Positions 1 to 10,616 are shown, counted from the first letter of the stretch. The stretch is 64,000 bases of DNA from Mucor racemosus (GCA_027405735.1 JAPEHQ010000005.1:1922001-1986000), one strand, 5' to 3'. Notes: generated from the sequence alone by a model not told the origin. Made by a program: numbers and translations.

Positions 1-1311
1 GTAGTTGTGATGACGATCAAAGTTGTCGATTAGATGGTTGGTAACAGCATGGTTTTCTTTCTCTTCGGGATAGACATTGTCAGGAATCTATGTGTGGAAT
101 CAAAATCATGTATTTGTCAGCTATTTACGCCTGAAAAAGTAGCGCTTTTTTAGTTTACCAATCTCACAGCTGCTGCCTAAATTTCATAGATCAAATTAGT
201 TACGATACTTATGCCGCTCCAAAACCTGTTTATAATTACCTGTGTACTGTAAAAAGATTTTCTTAATGCACTTGACAAGCCTACTCGTATAATGGTATTG
301 TTGATCAACATAAAAGAAAAGGCAAATGAGGGGAATACATCTTGCGGATGGTGAGAATTTAACCAGCTCCCAACCAACTCAGTTTGAAAATTTTTTATTT
401 GTTACCATTTACGAACAAGCAGAAGAAAGATCAGTTTTAGATTTTGATAAACGGAAGAGAATGGTAGGTTTCACAAACAACTTGAGCATCTGGCTACTTT
501 TCTGGCTAAACTATCAGTTGAATTGTTTAGATACTACTGAGATATGATAGCTGCTTTTTCTGATAAGCAAACTCTTATCTCTCTTACATGAATTGCGTTT
601 CTAATTGGATATGAGCAATATGAAATGTCTGTTGACTTGGTTAATAAATTGCCAATTTTCTTTCCTGAGCTTGCTCGACTAAAAAAAATTAGCGCTAAAC
701 AATACCTGGAGTTGAGGATTTGAAAATGTAATAGTTTTGATAAAGACTTTACAAAGAAATACATAGAATGTGCGACTAAAAATATGTACATAATTTAAAA
801 CTAATTCTCAACATATTATGACTCAAAATTGTACTAAACTGTTTGCTAAATATTGAGTAACGATTCTTTGAATTCACCGTGTAGAACACAATCAAAAATA
901 TAAATAAATGCGAACGCTTTATATCGTGCAGATACAAAAACATACGACTGAATATCGGCGATAGCTCATACACTTTTCGAAATTTAACAATATAATTTTT
1001 TGTTACTGAGGTTTGCTGATATGGAATGTCAAAGAATCAATAGAAATAATCTTGCTAAAATATTCGTTTTTTATTTTTTCAAATTATTTAATTAGCTAAT
1101 CAATAAAAAATAATATATTCATTTTATCCACCATAAGTTAAAATAGATTTTGTATCTTTCTTGTAGCTACCTACTCGAGCAAAATTGGGATTTCAAGAAA
1201 TTGAATTCTAATAGCTTTCAATCTTCAAAATCGAAGCGTATCCTCTTTTCTATAACCTATCTCGTACAAAATACTATTTAGGACATATCTTGGACATTGA
1301 TAAAAAGTTAT
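1..1311. other. Gene-free AT-rich stretch
   Basis: I see no convincing coding sequence, RNA gene or repeat boundary here. Open frames are short, overlap on both strands and show no recognisable domain. From about 1180 the sequence begins to resemble the third copy of the P repeat (near 15840), so the right end is probably the outer part of that repeat. Confidence 0.5.
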
Positions 1312-1657
1312 GAATTGGTCGCTTCATGCTACCTGTTCCTGAATGTATTTAATATTTCACAAAAGACTTGAAAATAGATAAAATTCGCTGCTTTTCTGTT
1401 AAAATTTGTGTCTCACTTTTCATCCCTGCTCAGCTTTTTTTTTTACTTAATAACACTAAGAACAAATTATATGCCAATGTACCTGAGATGTTCAACTTTA
1501 ATTTAAAAACAAACATCCGGAAATATCCTATTTTTTGCAGTTGGTATAACTTTTTCTGTGCTAATGTTTCAGTTTTTTTACGCGTATTTCACTGCTAAAA
1601 AATTAAAAACTTTGAACCTTCATATCTCTACAAAAAATTAAGTTATACTCACATTTT

Positions 1658-1918
1658 TTAATAATGAAACTTACTTGTTTTAAAGTACTCTATAACATGT
1701 TTTAATTTGAAAAAATTCTGACCACTTTTATTTTTTTCTATTTTTTGTTTTTGGTCTTTTTGTAAAAGATTTCGAATATTCGTTAAATTAAGCAGCACTT
1801 TTTTTACATTCATTTCATCAACTTCGTTGAGCTCTCTTGGACCTAATTTAGTTTTTTTCAAAATATTGATTTTTCGCGGAGATATTCTCAAAAGTATATG
1901 CAAATAGATACCTTCCAA
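1658..1918 (-). pseudogene. Conserved ORF remnant of repeat P, left arm
   Basis: An 86-codon open frame starting at a TTG, identical to the one at 8774-9034 and homologous to the one at 16435-16734. The conserved core includes RISPRKINIL and PRELNE. Compared with the third copy, 14 of 21 differences over 38 codons fall at third codon positions, so the ancestor was probably translated in this frame. Upstream, the arm copies keep matching LLNLLATFFVEK but with shifted frames and a stop. Downstream, the ORF end coincides with a GTAAGT that could be a splice donor. I do not recognise the protein family. Confidence 0.5.
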
Positions 1919-2455
1919 TTTCCCCCCTGTATACCCTCATCCTAAATTCTGGATTTAAAAAAAAATTAATAAAAATTTTATTTTCTCTACGAAAAATGTA
2001 GCTAGAAGGTTTAGTAATAGCTAGATTGATAGATACTTTTGCTGTGCATTACCTCCATTACTTATATTTAAAATATGCTTATAAAAAGTGTTGTGTATCT
2101 TTAAAAAACCTTCAAACTCTCAATCGTATTTTACGCAAAATTTAATGTGAGAAATGTGTCTAAATTTTATTTAGTTGAATGAAGAATTAAAAACTGCACA
2201 AAAAATATGTAATGCACTAGGCCTACTTTCTTGACAGTTCATGAGCCATTAAACATTTTTATTTTTTTAACCATTTTTGGATCGTTTTTTTCAAATTGAT
2301 TTTTGAACCCAGTCATCATATGCTTTAAGCTGTGTAATGAACTATCATTTTAATTAACTCGATGAAAAATTAATATTGCTCGCTCAATCAAAAAAAAATG
2401 CAGAGCATATTATCTTTTTCAGTGGGATCTACATTATTTTAGATCTTAGATACAG

Positions 2456-2806
2456 TGATTTATCAAAATATGTTTAGGTTAAATAAAGTTAGAAATTTAA
2501 TCAAGTAAAGAGATATCATTTATTGGAATGAAATTAATAGGGTTTATATACTATTTGATTTGGGGAATTAATGGTGTGGTAAGGTAGTTTAGATGTTATT
2601 TAATAGTAATGTGTCATGTTGGTATATCATGTTGGAATATCGCACTGGCGTACTATGCTTTTGTACCATGCTTCTATACCATGCTTCTATACCATGCTTT
2701 TAGGAGCATTGTATAGTTAATATTTAATTAAGGAACTTCCGGTTCCGGATCTGTTATTGTTTACTTTTTTGGATTTGACATGATCCGGTTTAAGAATGAT
2801 ACATCA
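2456..2806. mobile_element. Solo LTR, family F-prime (left arm)
   Basis: Begins TGATTTATC and ends GATACATCA, so it has TG...CA ends with related inverted termini. It is flanked by a perfect 5-bp direct repeat TACAG (2451-2455 and 2807-2811). The 351 bp hold no ORF. They resemble the F LTRs at 2917, 39096 and 63526 at the termini and in internal motifs such as GGGTTTATATACTA and CCATGCTTCTAT. It is most simply a solo LTR left by recombination. Confidence 0.8.
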
Positions 2807-2916
2807 TACAGTACAAAAAGATAACAAGAAGGATTCACATTACATGTTGTTTTAGCAATTGTATGAACTAGTTTCATTTGAAAATTTCATGTAAATATGT
2901 AAATGCCAAACCAGAT

Positions 2917-3208
2917 TGATTTATCGAAAAGTAAAACGGTATAAAATTAATGAAATGAAAAAGTACTATTGTATTGTTTTATTATGAGTTTATTAAAGAG
3001 AGGGTTTATATACTAATTGGATGATATTATGTAGATATACTGGAACCATGCTTCTATGATTTAATAATATGTTTGTATGAGTTGATAGTAGCATAATGAT
3101 AGACGCATAAAATGCAACCTTATTATATGACTTGTATGCTAAACATCATGGTTTGACAAAATGTTCTAAATTCATGGTAATTCAGTAATTCCTAATTCTG
3201 ATAAATCA
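2917..3208. mobile_element. Solo LTR, family F (left arm, intact copy)
   Basis: Starts TGATTTATCGAAAAG and ends TCTGATAAATCA, homologous to LTRs at 39096-39392 and 63526-63824. The flanks give only an imperfect duplication (CCAGA one base upstream, CCAGC downstream). It appears to have landed in another dispersed sequence (3209-3445) that recurs near 62455-62605. In the right arm the same LTR is truncated and split by another insertion. Confidence 0.65.
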
Positions 3209-3445
3209 CCAGCGGCTAACCAATCAAGTAATTATCAAAACATAATATCAAATAAATAACCAAGCATATTTAACGCGATATTGAAACAAAGCGACTCACA
3301 AGCTCGGCAAGCTCGGTTTAATTATGATCATTGATTGATTTCAATCCATAATAAATTACTATTGAACAGATTGAATGGGTCAATAATGCCTTAGTGCCTT
3401 AATTGCTGTATCCACGCATTTAATTATGGTTTGTTGCAAAAGTTT

Positions 3446-3754
3446 GATTACAGGAGGGTAAAAATTCAATAATTGTAATGCACATATTATCAAAAAATAG
3501 TTGATATATACAGTATAAGATAAAAATAAAAAAAAGCATTATTTACAAATTTTCTTCGAGATCAATTAACATTTTTGAAGGAATAAAACAGAGTGTCTGA
3601 TCCACCCCTCACAATTTTCTGTTGTTATTTGATAATTTTTCTACTTAATTTTCTTTCAAAGATTGGCCTGATTTTTTAAAGTATGATTTTTTATTCTTTA
3701 CGAAGTTTTTTTAATTTGGAGAAATAATCCAGAGGATTTAAAAAAGGGGATTGT
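3446..3754. other. Gene-free loop sequence
   Basis: AT-rich sequence just inside the left arm of the inverted repeat. No ORF, RNA or repeat is recognised. Its right end probably belongs to the decayed transposon that follows. Confidence 0.4.
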
Positions 3755-4721
3755 GCTTGTTTCTTTCCTCCAACCACTCACAAGTCCCAGGATTGTAATA
3801 GATTTTTGTATTGTTTATCATTGGATGGTCAGGAGCAGCATTACTACCTTTATCAAACTTGTGGACTGGTTGCTGGACAAATTCCATAATAAAGTTTTTA
3901 CTAATTCTTAAATTTACAGTAGTATTTAGTAGTATACTACCACCATATATCGCATATATATATGGAATTAAACTTCTGAGGATTTGCCAATAATGGTTTT
4001 ACTATCTTTACAATTTTTACATGCATGACTCAACACCTTCAGCAAAGAGAGCAAACAAAATTGCTACGTTAGTGGCTCCTTTAATTTTGTTCTTGATAAA
4101 GGCAGGTTAAGCAGCTTTTATATATTTTGTTCTTGCTCTGCCTTTTTTATTACCATGTTGATGATGTTAAACCCTGCCTCGTCAATGAAAACACAATTAC
4201 TGTTGTACAGGATACCCTCTGGTTGCAAGCTTCTTAAATTGTTTTCTTTTAAAGAGAGTAACTGGATCATTTCTCTTCTCCTCTTTGGGTGTTGATCTTT
4301 TCAACGTAAGTCTCTCTTTCTTGTTCAGAAATTTACACAAATTAGCGACAATGATGCTGTCACTACCACCAAAATTTTCCAAAACTTTGGTCTTCACCAG
4401 CTCTTCCAAAGTAATAGTGTTATTTTTATTAAAATACTCAATAATGATCTTTAAGAATTGAGCTAAGATCGCCAACTAAGAGCTCGTGTACTTTATTGCA
4501 CCTCTGCCCTCGAATATCTTGATAATTGCAGATACAGTAGTTTTTCTGGGATATTCAATTCCTTAGCAATTTCAGTTGGTGTTTTCCACTGATTGCAACT
4601 CTTTTCGACGATAAAATATCTGATGTAAAGAGACTTCGTAACTTGAGAACCTCCTGATTATTACTTTTTGGTCTTCTTTTCTTGAGAAATTTGATTTTTA
4701 GTGGATCTTCTGGTTGTTGGC
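3755..4721 (-). pseudogene. Tc1/mariner-like transposase, decayed
   Basis: Reading minus-strand frames in order gives an N-terminal start (MPTTRRSTKNQ), a helix-turn-helix-like segment around TPTEIAKELNIPEK, a linker, then CVFIDEAGF, which is the first catalytic aspartate motif of Tc1/IS630-type DDE transposases. After a frame change it continues with KGATNVAILF and ends in a degenerate MINNTKIYYNP, where an intact element would have an MDN motif. Several stops and frameshifts separate these pieces, so it is dead. The third catalytic motif (PYSPELNPIE) is not visible. It sits in the loop of inverted repeat I. Confidence 0.75.
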
Positions 4722-4913
4722 ATTATTATGTAGAATAGTTTTTTTTTTGGTCAAATATAAAATTTGATTTTGAAAAAAATAAATTGTGAAGCAATGATCA
4801 ATTTTGAAATATGCATTGTAGAATAATATGCAACATTACATCGCTATTTTGATAGGTACAGTACATTACGATTGTTAAGTTTTTTCTCTCCTGTAATTAA
4901 TAAAGTAACCGCG

Positions 4914-4959
4914 CTATATAAGGCTGAACTTTTGGCGAGATTTTTTTGGCCTTATATAG
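4914..4959. repeat. Perfect 11-bp inverted repeat (hairpin)
   Basis: CTATATAAGGC at 4914-4924 is the exact reverse complement of GCCTTATATAG at 4949-4959, with a 24-base spacer. It lies upstream of the dead transposase and just before the captured exon. It could be part of a transposon terminus or a chance structure in AT-rich DNA. Confidence 0.5.
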
Positions 4960-4983
4960 TAAGTATTAAGTACTTAAGTTGGC

Positions 4984-5085
4984 TCTGGTAAAGCACTGAA
5001 TAAACTGGCTTGGGGTAAAGAGGGTAAAAAGGCGGCAATAGGTTCCAGCGATGACCATGTTTATGTTTATAATATTGGAAAGGAA
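4984..5085 (+). pseudogene. Captured dynein intermediate-chain exon fragment
   Basis: A 34-codon open stretch reads SGKALNKLAW, then AAIGSSDDHVYVYNIG. This matches the last WD40 blade of cytoplasmic dynein intermediate chains, where fungal proteins typically read LNKLAW followed by AxGSSDGxxYxYDIG. Nothing else of the gene is present: upstream is transposon-derived sequence, and from about 5084 the dispersed repeat R2 begins. GC content and codon use look coding compared with the flanks. I infer a gene fragment moved here with transposon activity. The identification is from memory of the family. Confidence 0.6.
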
Positions 5086-5789
5086 AGACTAAAACTTAAT
5101 GTAAATCACCTCTAGCGCAATAATTATAAAGTAAGACTATATTATCATCAAATAAACTGCCACACAATATTAACATGTATAAAGATTTACAGAAATAAGC
5201 TTGAATCAAGTGGGTACAGCATCGTAAATTCTTGAAAAAATTCTCAAGTATTATGAAATCTCTTATTTTTAAGACTTACAAGGCTTATAAGCGGAATATT
5301 AATTTCAAAATTCATTCTTGTCCAGATCATCAATTCTGGCATTTTTTAATTTTTTTTTCTGGTTTTGCAAATCTAGAGTTAATTATACTACCAATTATAA
5401 AAACAAAAAATATATACATATTCAAAATTTAGCGCTCTATTTGCTCAATAAAAAATAACAAACCTTTTTATTGCAAAATATTACATGAAAATCCTTTAAC
5501 CAAAAAACCCTTTTTGGGTCAAAAGTACAAAGTTTTATTACTTAACATTTAATATTAAGCTTTTATAAAATGTGTATTAGCTATGGCTACAATTTTCTCT
5601 CACAATGTAGTATATTTAAACGTTTATTTCGGTATCAAAATTTAATTTTTCTATTTTTTGATCAAAATCATGAGTGCTGGTAAGGATAAAATGAGCCCCG
5701 AAAATGTCCGCTACAAAGTCTGAATTTTCAGACCGTACATGGTCAAATATAATAAAAGTAAAAAAAATGCCTTTTTATTTAAAACTTGG

Positions 5790-6112
5790 TGTAGTAAACT
5801 ACTACATATACCAAGTTTATTTAGTAATCAAATTGATCTTAGTCAACATCTAAGATCTAATAACTTTAAATCACACAAAACTTTAAAATGGCAAATTGTA
5901 CCACTGTTACTTCCAAATTAGGAACTAAACCATGAAGATCTTGCTTCAAGATCTTATTACTGTATTATTAATAGAATTAGAAAATAGTATATATATCACA
6001 AAGGCTATGGTAATCCATAAACCTTTGCTTTTACTTTATATCTTAAATAAATATCAAAGAGTTATAATTGTAGTCGCAACGCTTTTTTTGTTTAATTACT
6101 ATTTTTGTAGCA
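5790..6112. mobile_element. Solo LTR inside R2
   Basis: Begins TGTAGTAAACTAC, ends TTTTTGTAGCA, and is flanked by the 5-bp repeat CTTGG (5785-5789 and 6113-6117). The R2 copy at 59255-60010 lacks these 323 bp, so the empty site is visible. An open frame runs through most of it but has no recognised domain. Confidence 0.8.
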
Positions 6113-6227
6113 CTTGGATATACCATAGTATAAGAGACTTAGCCGTTCAATATTGCTACAGTATGCTCAACTACGGCGTTGCTTTACGGGCTTGCTTTTG
6201 CATTTTTTAATGAGTGTATGGTATGAC

Positions 6228-6714
6228 TAGTGATATTAAACGAGCCGAGCCTTTTTTATGCAGCCGAGCTTTTCTCAAGGCTCGTTAAAGTTAGACGAGC
6301 TTACAAAAAAGCTCGTTCAACCTCGACGAGCTTTTTTTTGCGCGTGACTAGAGCTCGTTTACCCCAAACGAGCTTTTTTATGCAGCGACTAAAACTCATC
6401 ATCTCAATGCGAGCTTTATTTTACCTTTCCAGTGACAAATATCTAAAGTAAAGCAAGCTTATGAATGTCAATTGACAATTATCTAAAGTAATAATGTCAT
6501 AGCATTTACTAATTATTATTTAAATTTGAACTTTTTGAAAAGAAGTCAAAAGCTCGTCTTTCTCAAACGAGCTTTTTAAAAAAAAGTCAAAAACTCGTCT
6601 TTGTCAAACGAGCTTTTATTAAAGCTCGGCTCGAGCTCGAGTGATACAAAGCTCGGCTCGTTGTGGCGAGCTTTGGTCAAGCTCGTCCTAGGCTCGGCTC
6701 GTCTTTTATACTTA
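6228..6714. mobile_element. hAT-type MITE rich in GCTCG/CGAGC motifs
   Basis: A 487-bp insertion in R2 flanked by the exact 8-bp direct repeat GGTATGAC (6220-6227 and 6715-6722). The ends form imperfect inverted repeats: TAGTGATATTAAACGAGCC at the left, and the right end reads in reverse TAAGTATAAAAGACGAGCC. Eight-bp duplications and TIRs of this type are characteristic of the hAT superfamily. The interior holds roughly two dozen GCTCG or CGAGC pentamers, many arranged as facing pairs around 8-12 bases, as expected for subterminal transposase-binding sites. There is no transposase, so it is non-autonomous. Confidence 0.85.
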
Positions 6715-6734
6715 GGTATGACAGACGGTTTTTC

Positions 6735-6990
6735 TGGTAGAAAAATGCATGTTTCTATGATAACAAATATTGCCTATTTTGTTTCGCTTATGGTTCATGC
6801 GCTGTAATATTGCTTTTACATTGGCTGAAATGTGCAATTTAGCAGGGTTTTAATTGCGCTAAATAATGTAGAGCCTTGAAAATCCTTTTCTACGTGTGTT
6901 GTTTCTCTTTTTTTGTTTTCATGTATGTTTATTCTAAGGGGATATTCACCGTTTATAAGATAGCGCATAACCTTATCTAGCGCAGCCTTA
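6735..6990. repeat. Dispersed repeat R3, copy 1
   Basis: About 230 bp recurring in reverse complement at 32770-33000. Shared blocks include TTACATTGGCTGAAATG and GGGATATTCACCG. No ORF. It borders R2 at the sequence TATCATAGAAAC in both places. Confidence 0.7.
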
Positions 6991-7067
6991 TCTATCGCGG
7001 CTACTGTATAAGTTTGTCACAAACCATAATTGAATGCGCGGATACAGTAATTAAGGCATTAAGACAT

Positions 7068-7247
7068 TGTTATATCAGAATCTAGATATAGCGCTGCAGC
7101 AGTCGTATTATCAGAATAGTGTTATTGTTACACCATTAATAGCTGTTGTATCACTTGATAATCTCTTCTATATATAATTTCATTCACTACATTGAATAAA
7201 ACCTCACCTTTTACTCTTGTCTAATTCTTATTCGTTTTGGTAAAACA
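7068..7247. mobile_element. Probable short solo LTR
   Basis: A 180-bp insertion present only in the right arm of inverted repeat I. It begins TGTTATATCAGAATC and ends GGTAAAACA, flanked by GACAT and GGCAT (4 of 5 bases match). A CTCTTCTATATATAA block resembles an LTR promoter. Comparison with the left arm near 3390-3410 shows the empty site. Confidence 0.65.
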
Positions 7248-7491
7248 GGCATTATTGACACATTCAATCGGTTCAATAGTAATTTATGGATACAAATCAT
7301 AAAATAAGGTTGCATTTTATGCGTCTATCATTATGCTACTATCAACTCATACAAACATATTATTAAATCATAGAAGCATGGTTCCAGTATATCTACATAA
7401 TATCATCCAATTAGTATATAAACCCTCTCTTTAATAAACTCATAATAAAACAATACAATAGTACTTTTTCATTTGATTAATTTTATACCGT

Positions 7492-7752
7492 TGTGGGGAA
7501 ATGAAAAACAGAGATAATACAAAATAGTATAACAATAACAAATAAGTTTAATATAAATAACCAAATCTCACATGTATAATTTTCTTTTTCTTTATCTGTT
7601 CTAAAATAATAATAATAATAATTCAATTTTGCAGTTGCAATAGTTATAACATTGAACAGGTCAAATCTTAGCTTAACTTTAATAAAAACTTTCAGTCGCT
7701 CAATTTACATAAATCTACTCAAAAATAACTCAACAATTTTACCCCCGCAACA
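7492..7752. mobile_element. Solo LTR, only in right arm
   Basis: Starts TGTGGGGAAATG and ends CCCCCGCAACA, with CCGT (or ACCGT, depending on the exact end) repeated on both sides. The left arm has the uninterrupted sequence near 2935-2945, so this 261-bp insertion post-dates the arm duplication. It contains a short AAT microsatellite. Confidence 0.8.
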
Positions 7753-7885
7753 CCGTTTTACTTTTCGATAAATCAATCTGGTTTGGCATTTACATATTTA
7801 CATGAAATTTTCAAATGAAACTAGTTCATACAATTGCTAAAACAACATGTAATGTGAATCCTTTTTGTTATCTTTTTGTACTGTA

Positions 7886-8236
7886 TGATGTATCATTCTT
7901 AAACCGGATCATGTCAAATCCAAAAAAGTAAACAATAACAGATCCGGAACCGGAAGTTCCTTAATTAAATATTAACTATACAATGCTCCTAAAAGCATGG
8001 TATAGAAGCATGGTATAGAAGCATGGTACAAAAGCATAGTACGCCAGTGCGATATTCCAACATGATATACCAACATGACACATTACTATTAAATAACATC
8101 TAAACTACCTTACCACACCATTAATTCCCCAAATCAAATAGTATATAAACCCTATTAATTTCATTCCAATAAATGATATCTCTTTACTTGATTAAATTTC
8201 TAACTTTATTTAACCTAAACATATTTTGATAAATCA
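7886..8236. mobile_element. Solo LTR, family F-prime (right arm)
   Basis: Mirror copy of the LTR at 2456-2806, same length, flanked by CTGTA on both sides (7881-7885 and 8237-8241), the reverse complement of TACAG. It was carried along in the inverted duplication and is not an independent insertion. Confidence 0.8.
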
Positions 8237-8773
8237 CTGTATCTAAGATCTAAAATAATGTAGATCCCACTGAAAAAGATAATATGCTCTGCATTTTTTT
8301 TTGATTGAGCGAGCAATATTAATTTTTCATCGAGTTAATTAAAATGATAGTTCATTACACAGCTTAAAGCATATGATGACTGGGTTCAAAAATCAATTTG
8401 AAAAAAACGATCCAAAAATGGTTAAAAAAATAAAAATGTTTAATGGCTCATGAACTGTCAAGAAAGTAGGCCTAGTGCATTACATATTTTTTGTGCAGTT
8501 TTTAATTCTTCATTCAACTAAATAAAATTTAGACACATTTCTCACATTAAATTTTGCGTAAAATACGATTGAGAGTTTGAAGGTTTTTTAAAGATACACA
8601 ACACTTTTTATAAGCATATTTTAAATATAAGTAATGGAGGTAATGCACAGCAAAAGTATCTATCAATCTAGCTATTACTAAACCTTCTAGCTACATTTTT
8701 CGTAGAGAAAATAAAATTTTTATTAATTTTTTTTTAAATCCAGAATTTAGGATGAGGGTATACAGGGGGGAAA

Positions 8774-9034
8774 TTGGAAGGTATCTATTTGCATATACTT
8801 TTGAGAATATCTCCGCGAAAAATCAATATTTTGAAAAAAACTAAATTAGGTCCAAGAGAGCTCAACGAAGTTGATGAAATGAATGTGAAAAAAGTGCTGC
8901 TTAATTTAACGAATATTCGAAATCTTTTACAAAAAGACCAAAAACAAAAAATAGAAAAAAATAAAAGTGGTCAGAATTTTTTCAAATTAAAACATGTTAT
9001 AGAGTACTTTAAAACAAGTAAGTTTCATTATTAA
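8774..9034 (+). pseudogene. Conserved ORF remnant of repeat P, right arm
   Basis: Exact duplicate of the 86-codon frame in the left arm, on the opposite strand. It begins at a TTG, not an ATG, and the frame is disrupted upstream near 8735-8770 relative to the third copy. It is lysine- and asparagine-rich with no obvious domain, signal peptide or membrane segment. A second shared frame on the other strand (9094-9324) is probably a shadow, because the plus-strand reading of that region also matches the third copy (GYFR...LKLNISGTLAYN). Confidence 0.45.
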
Positions 9035-9385
9035 AAAATGTGAGTATAACTTAATTTTTTGTAGAGATATGAAGGTTCAAAGTTTTTAATTTTTTAGCAG
9101 TGAAATACGCGTAAAAAAACTGAAACATTAGCACAGAAAAAGTTATACCAACTGCAAAAAATAGGATATTTCCGGATGTTTGTTTTTAAATTAAAGTTGA
9201 ACATCTCAGGTACATTGGCATATAATTTGTTCTTAGTGTTATTAAGTAAAAAAAAAAGCTGAGCAGGGATGAAAAGTGAGACACAAATTTTAACAGAAAA
9301 GCAGCGAATTTTATCTATTTTCAAGTCTTTTGTGAAATATTAAATACTTTCAGGAACAGGTAGCAGGGTGCGACCAATTTATATT

Positions 9386-10603
9386 AATATAGGCAATATA
9401 TATCACATTGAAATTTGCAGGAAAATTGTGTTTTGCAAACACTTTTTAAATAAATTGGTATCAACTAACTGGATATCTCCAACCAAATCTGCTAGCATTA
9501 ACATCTCCCAGACATCTTGAAATATTCAAAAGAGAGTAAGCACGTATAAAGCTGAATTTGATTCATCATATAATGATTTGTAACAAAGAGTAGACTACTT
9601 GAACATAACAATTTTGAAAAGGTTATAAGAATATAGCGGCTTACAAATAAAGAAAAGGCAACAAGCTTAGAATTAAAATTGTGGGATGTCTTAGCAATAC
9701 ACTACTGCAGGTTATATACATTTATGTGCACATATTAAACAAATAACTCCTTCGGATCCGAGCTTCTTATGGTAAAGTAATCTCGCGGTAATAAACTTGG
9801 TGATGTTAAAAAAAAGCCGTGCATAATGTAAACTTGGTTGATATTGACGAGCACAACATTTTGACATTAATATAGCAATTTTGAGCCCACTATATACTAG
9901 TATCTAGATCTAATAATAATCTACATGCACTAATATAATCATGGTTATTTAACAATATCAACGTTCATACTGACCACTCTTTATGATTTATATGGAAATC
10001 TTGGAAGCATACTCAATTGTAGGTTTACCGTAAATCGTTGACATTCAGTCAAATTTTCCTCCATTGCCAAGATTGAAGGTTTATTTGAATCTTTGAATAA
10101 TAAATGTTTGTGTTCGGTTCTCACAATCTGCATTCTTATCGTGTGATAAAGCAAATATGCAGGCGTACAACGCTACTATCTCTAAATGTCGCCCTTTCAA
10201 AACGCCTAGTTATTATTTTATCATAATTGTTTTCACATTTATAAGAGTTTATCCTCTCAAAACAGCTTTCCCAAACTTGCCTAGCACAACCCTGATTCAA
10301 CATTGCCTTCTTCTTTTTCGCATTGCCTTCCCTTTTATGTTGCAACTATTTGTCAGCGATCGTAGTACAACTCAACTTAAATATAATATCTCACATTGAA
10401 ATAGGAAATAATGTAAAATTCAAACATACCATGTGATGAATTTATACCAACAATAGTAATTAGTATCTTATCAAACGTTATATTACTGCAAAAAAAAAAA
10501 TGATTGATAGCATTGCATATCAATTATTTCGCATGAAATTTGCCTTGTATCATATGTGTATCCAAGAATTTAATTGACACGACACTTGAATGCAACAAGC
10601 TTG
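9386..10603. other. Gene-free stretch upstream of permease
   Basis: No gene recognised. Two overlapping open frames on opposite strands (about 10136-10399) have no domain and look like chance. The right part is presumably the permease promoter region. Confidence 0.5.
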
Positions 10604-10616
10604 TTTATATAAATAC
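10604..10616 (+). promoter_or_regulatory. TATA-like element of the permease
   Basis: TTTATATAAATAC lies about 105 bp before the proposed permease start codon, a plausible distance for a TATA box plus short 5' UTR. Confidence 0.45.

Larger units (their letters stand above)
1312..3445. repeat. Left arm of large inverted repeat I (repeat P plus LTRs)
   Basis: This stretch recurs in reverse complement at about 7005-9385. The core (about 1345-3128) is almost identical to its partner; I saw only isolated single-base differences, and two short ORFs in it are identical in both arms. The inner 300 bp are clearly more diverged. The arm contains the P repeat (to about 2455), an LTR with target duplication (2456-2806) and a second LTR (2917-3208). 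The two arms are separated by about 3.6 kb. Such a structure may come from inverted duplication, gene conversion or an assembly error, and the sequence alone cannot decide. Confidence 0.9.
5086..6757 (-). repeat. Dispersed repeat R2, copy 1 (interrupted twice)
   Basis: Homologous in reverse complement to R2 at 29196-30305, 33400-34165 and 61495-62345, and in parallel to 59255-60010. Shared landmarks include CTTGAATCAAGTGGGTACAG, GTCCGCTACAAAGTCTGAA and TACCATAGTATAAGAGAC. This copy is split by an LTR (5790-6112) and by a hAT-type MITE (6228-6714), each with a target duplication. No coding capacity is seen. One end of the family, near ACATTTTTCTACCAG, looks like a Tc1-type terminus. Confidence 0.8.
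7005..9385. repeat. Right arm of large inverted repeat I
   Basis: Reverse-complement partner of 1312-3445. It differs from the left arm by two extra insertions with LTR-like ends (7068-7247 and 7492-7752) and by loss of about 200 bp of the LTR that is intact at 2917-3208. Because these changes are in one arm only, they happened after the arms were duplicated or last converted. The LTR at 7886-8236 is shared with the left arm, so it is older than the duplication. Confidence 0.9.

Noticed and set aside
1368..1598. 76-codon frame repeated in both arms of inverted repeat I (also 9094-9324)
   Set aside because: Its perfect conservation only reflects arm identity. The opposite strand shows the better match to the third copy, so this frame is treated as a shadow.
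2660..2705. Short tandem copies of ACCATGCTTCTAT as a CRISPR-like or regulatory array
   Set aside because: Only about three units, no spacers, and they lie inside an LTR shared by both arms. Treated as an LTR-internal repeat.
10136..10399. Two overlapping open frames on opposite strands before the permease
   Set aside because: Neither has a domain or coding-like pattern, and they exclude each other. Left as non-coding.
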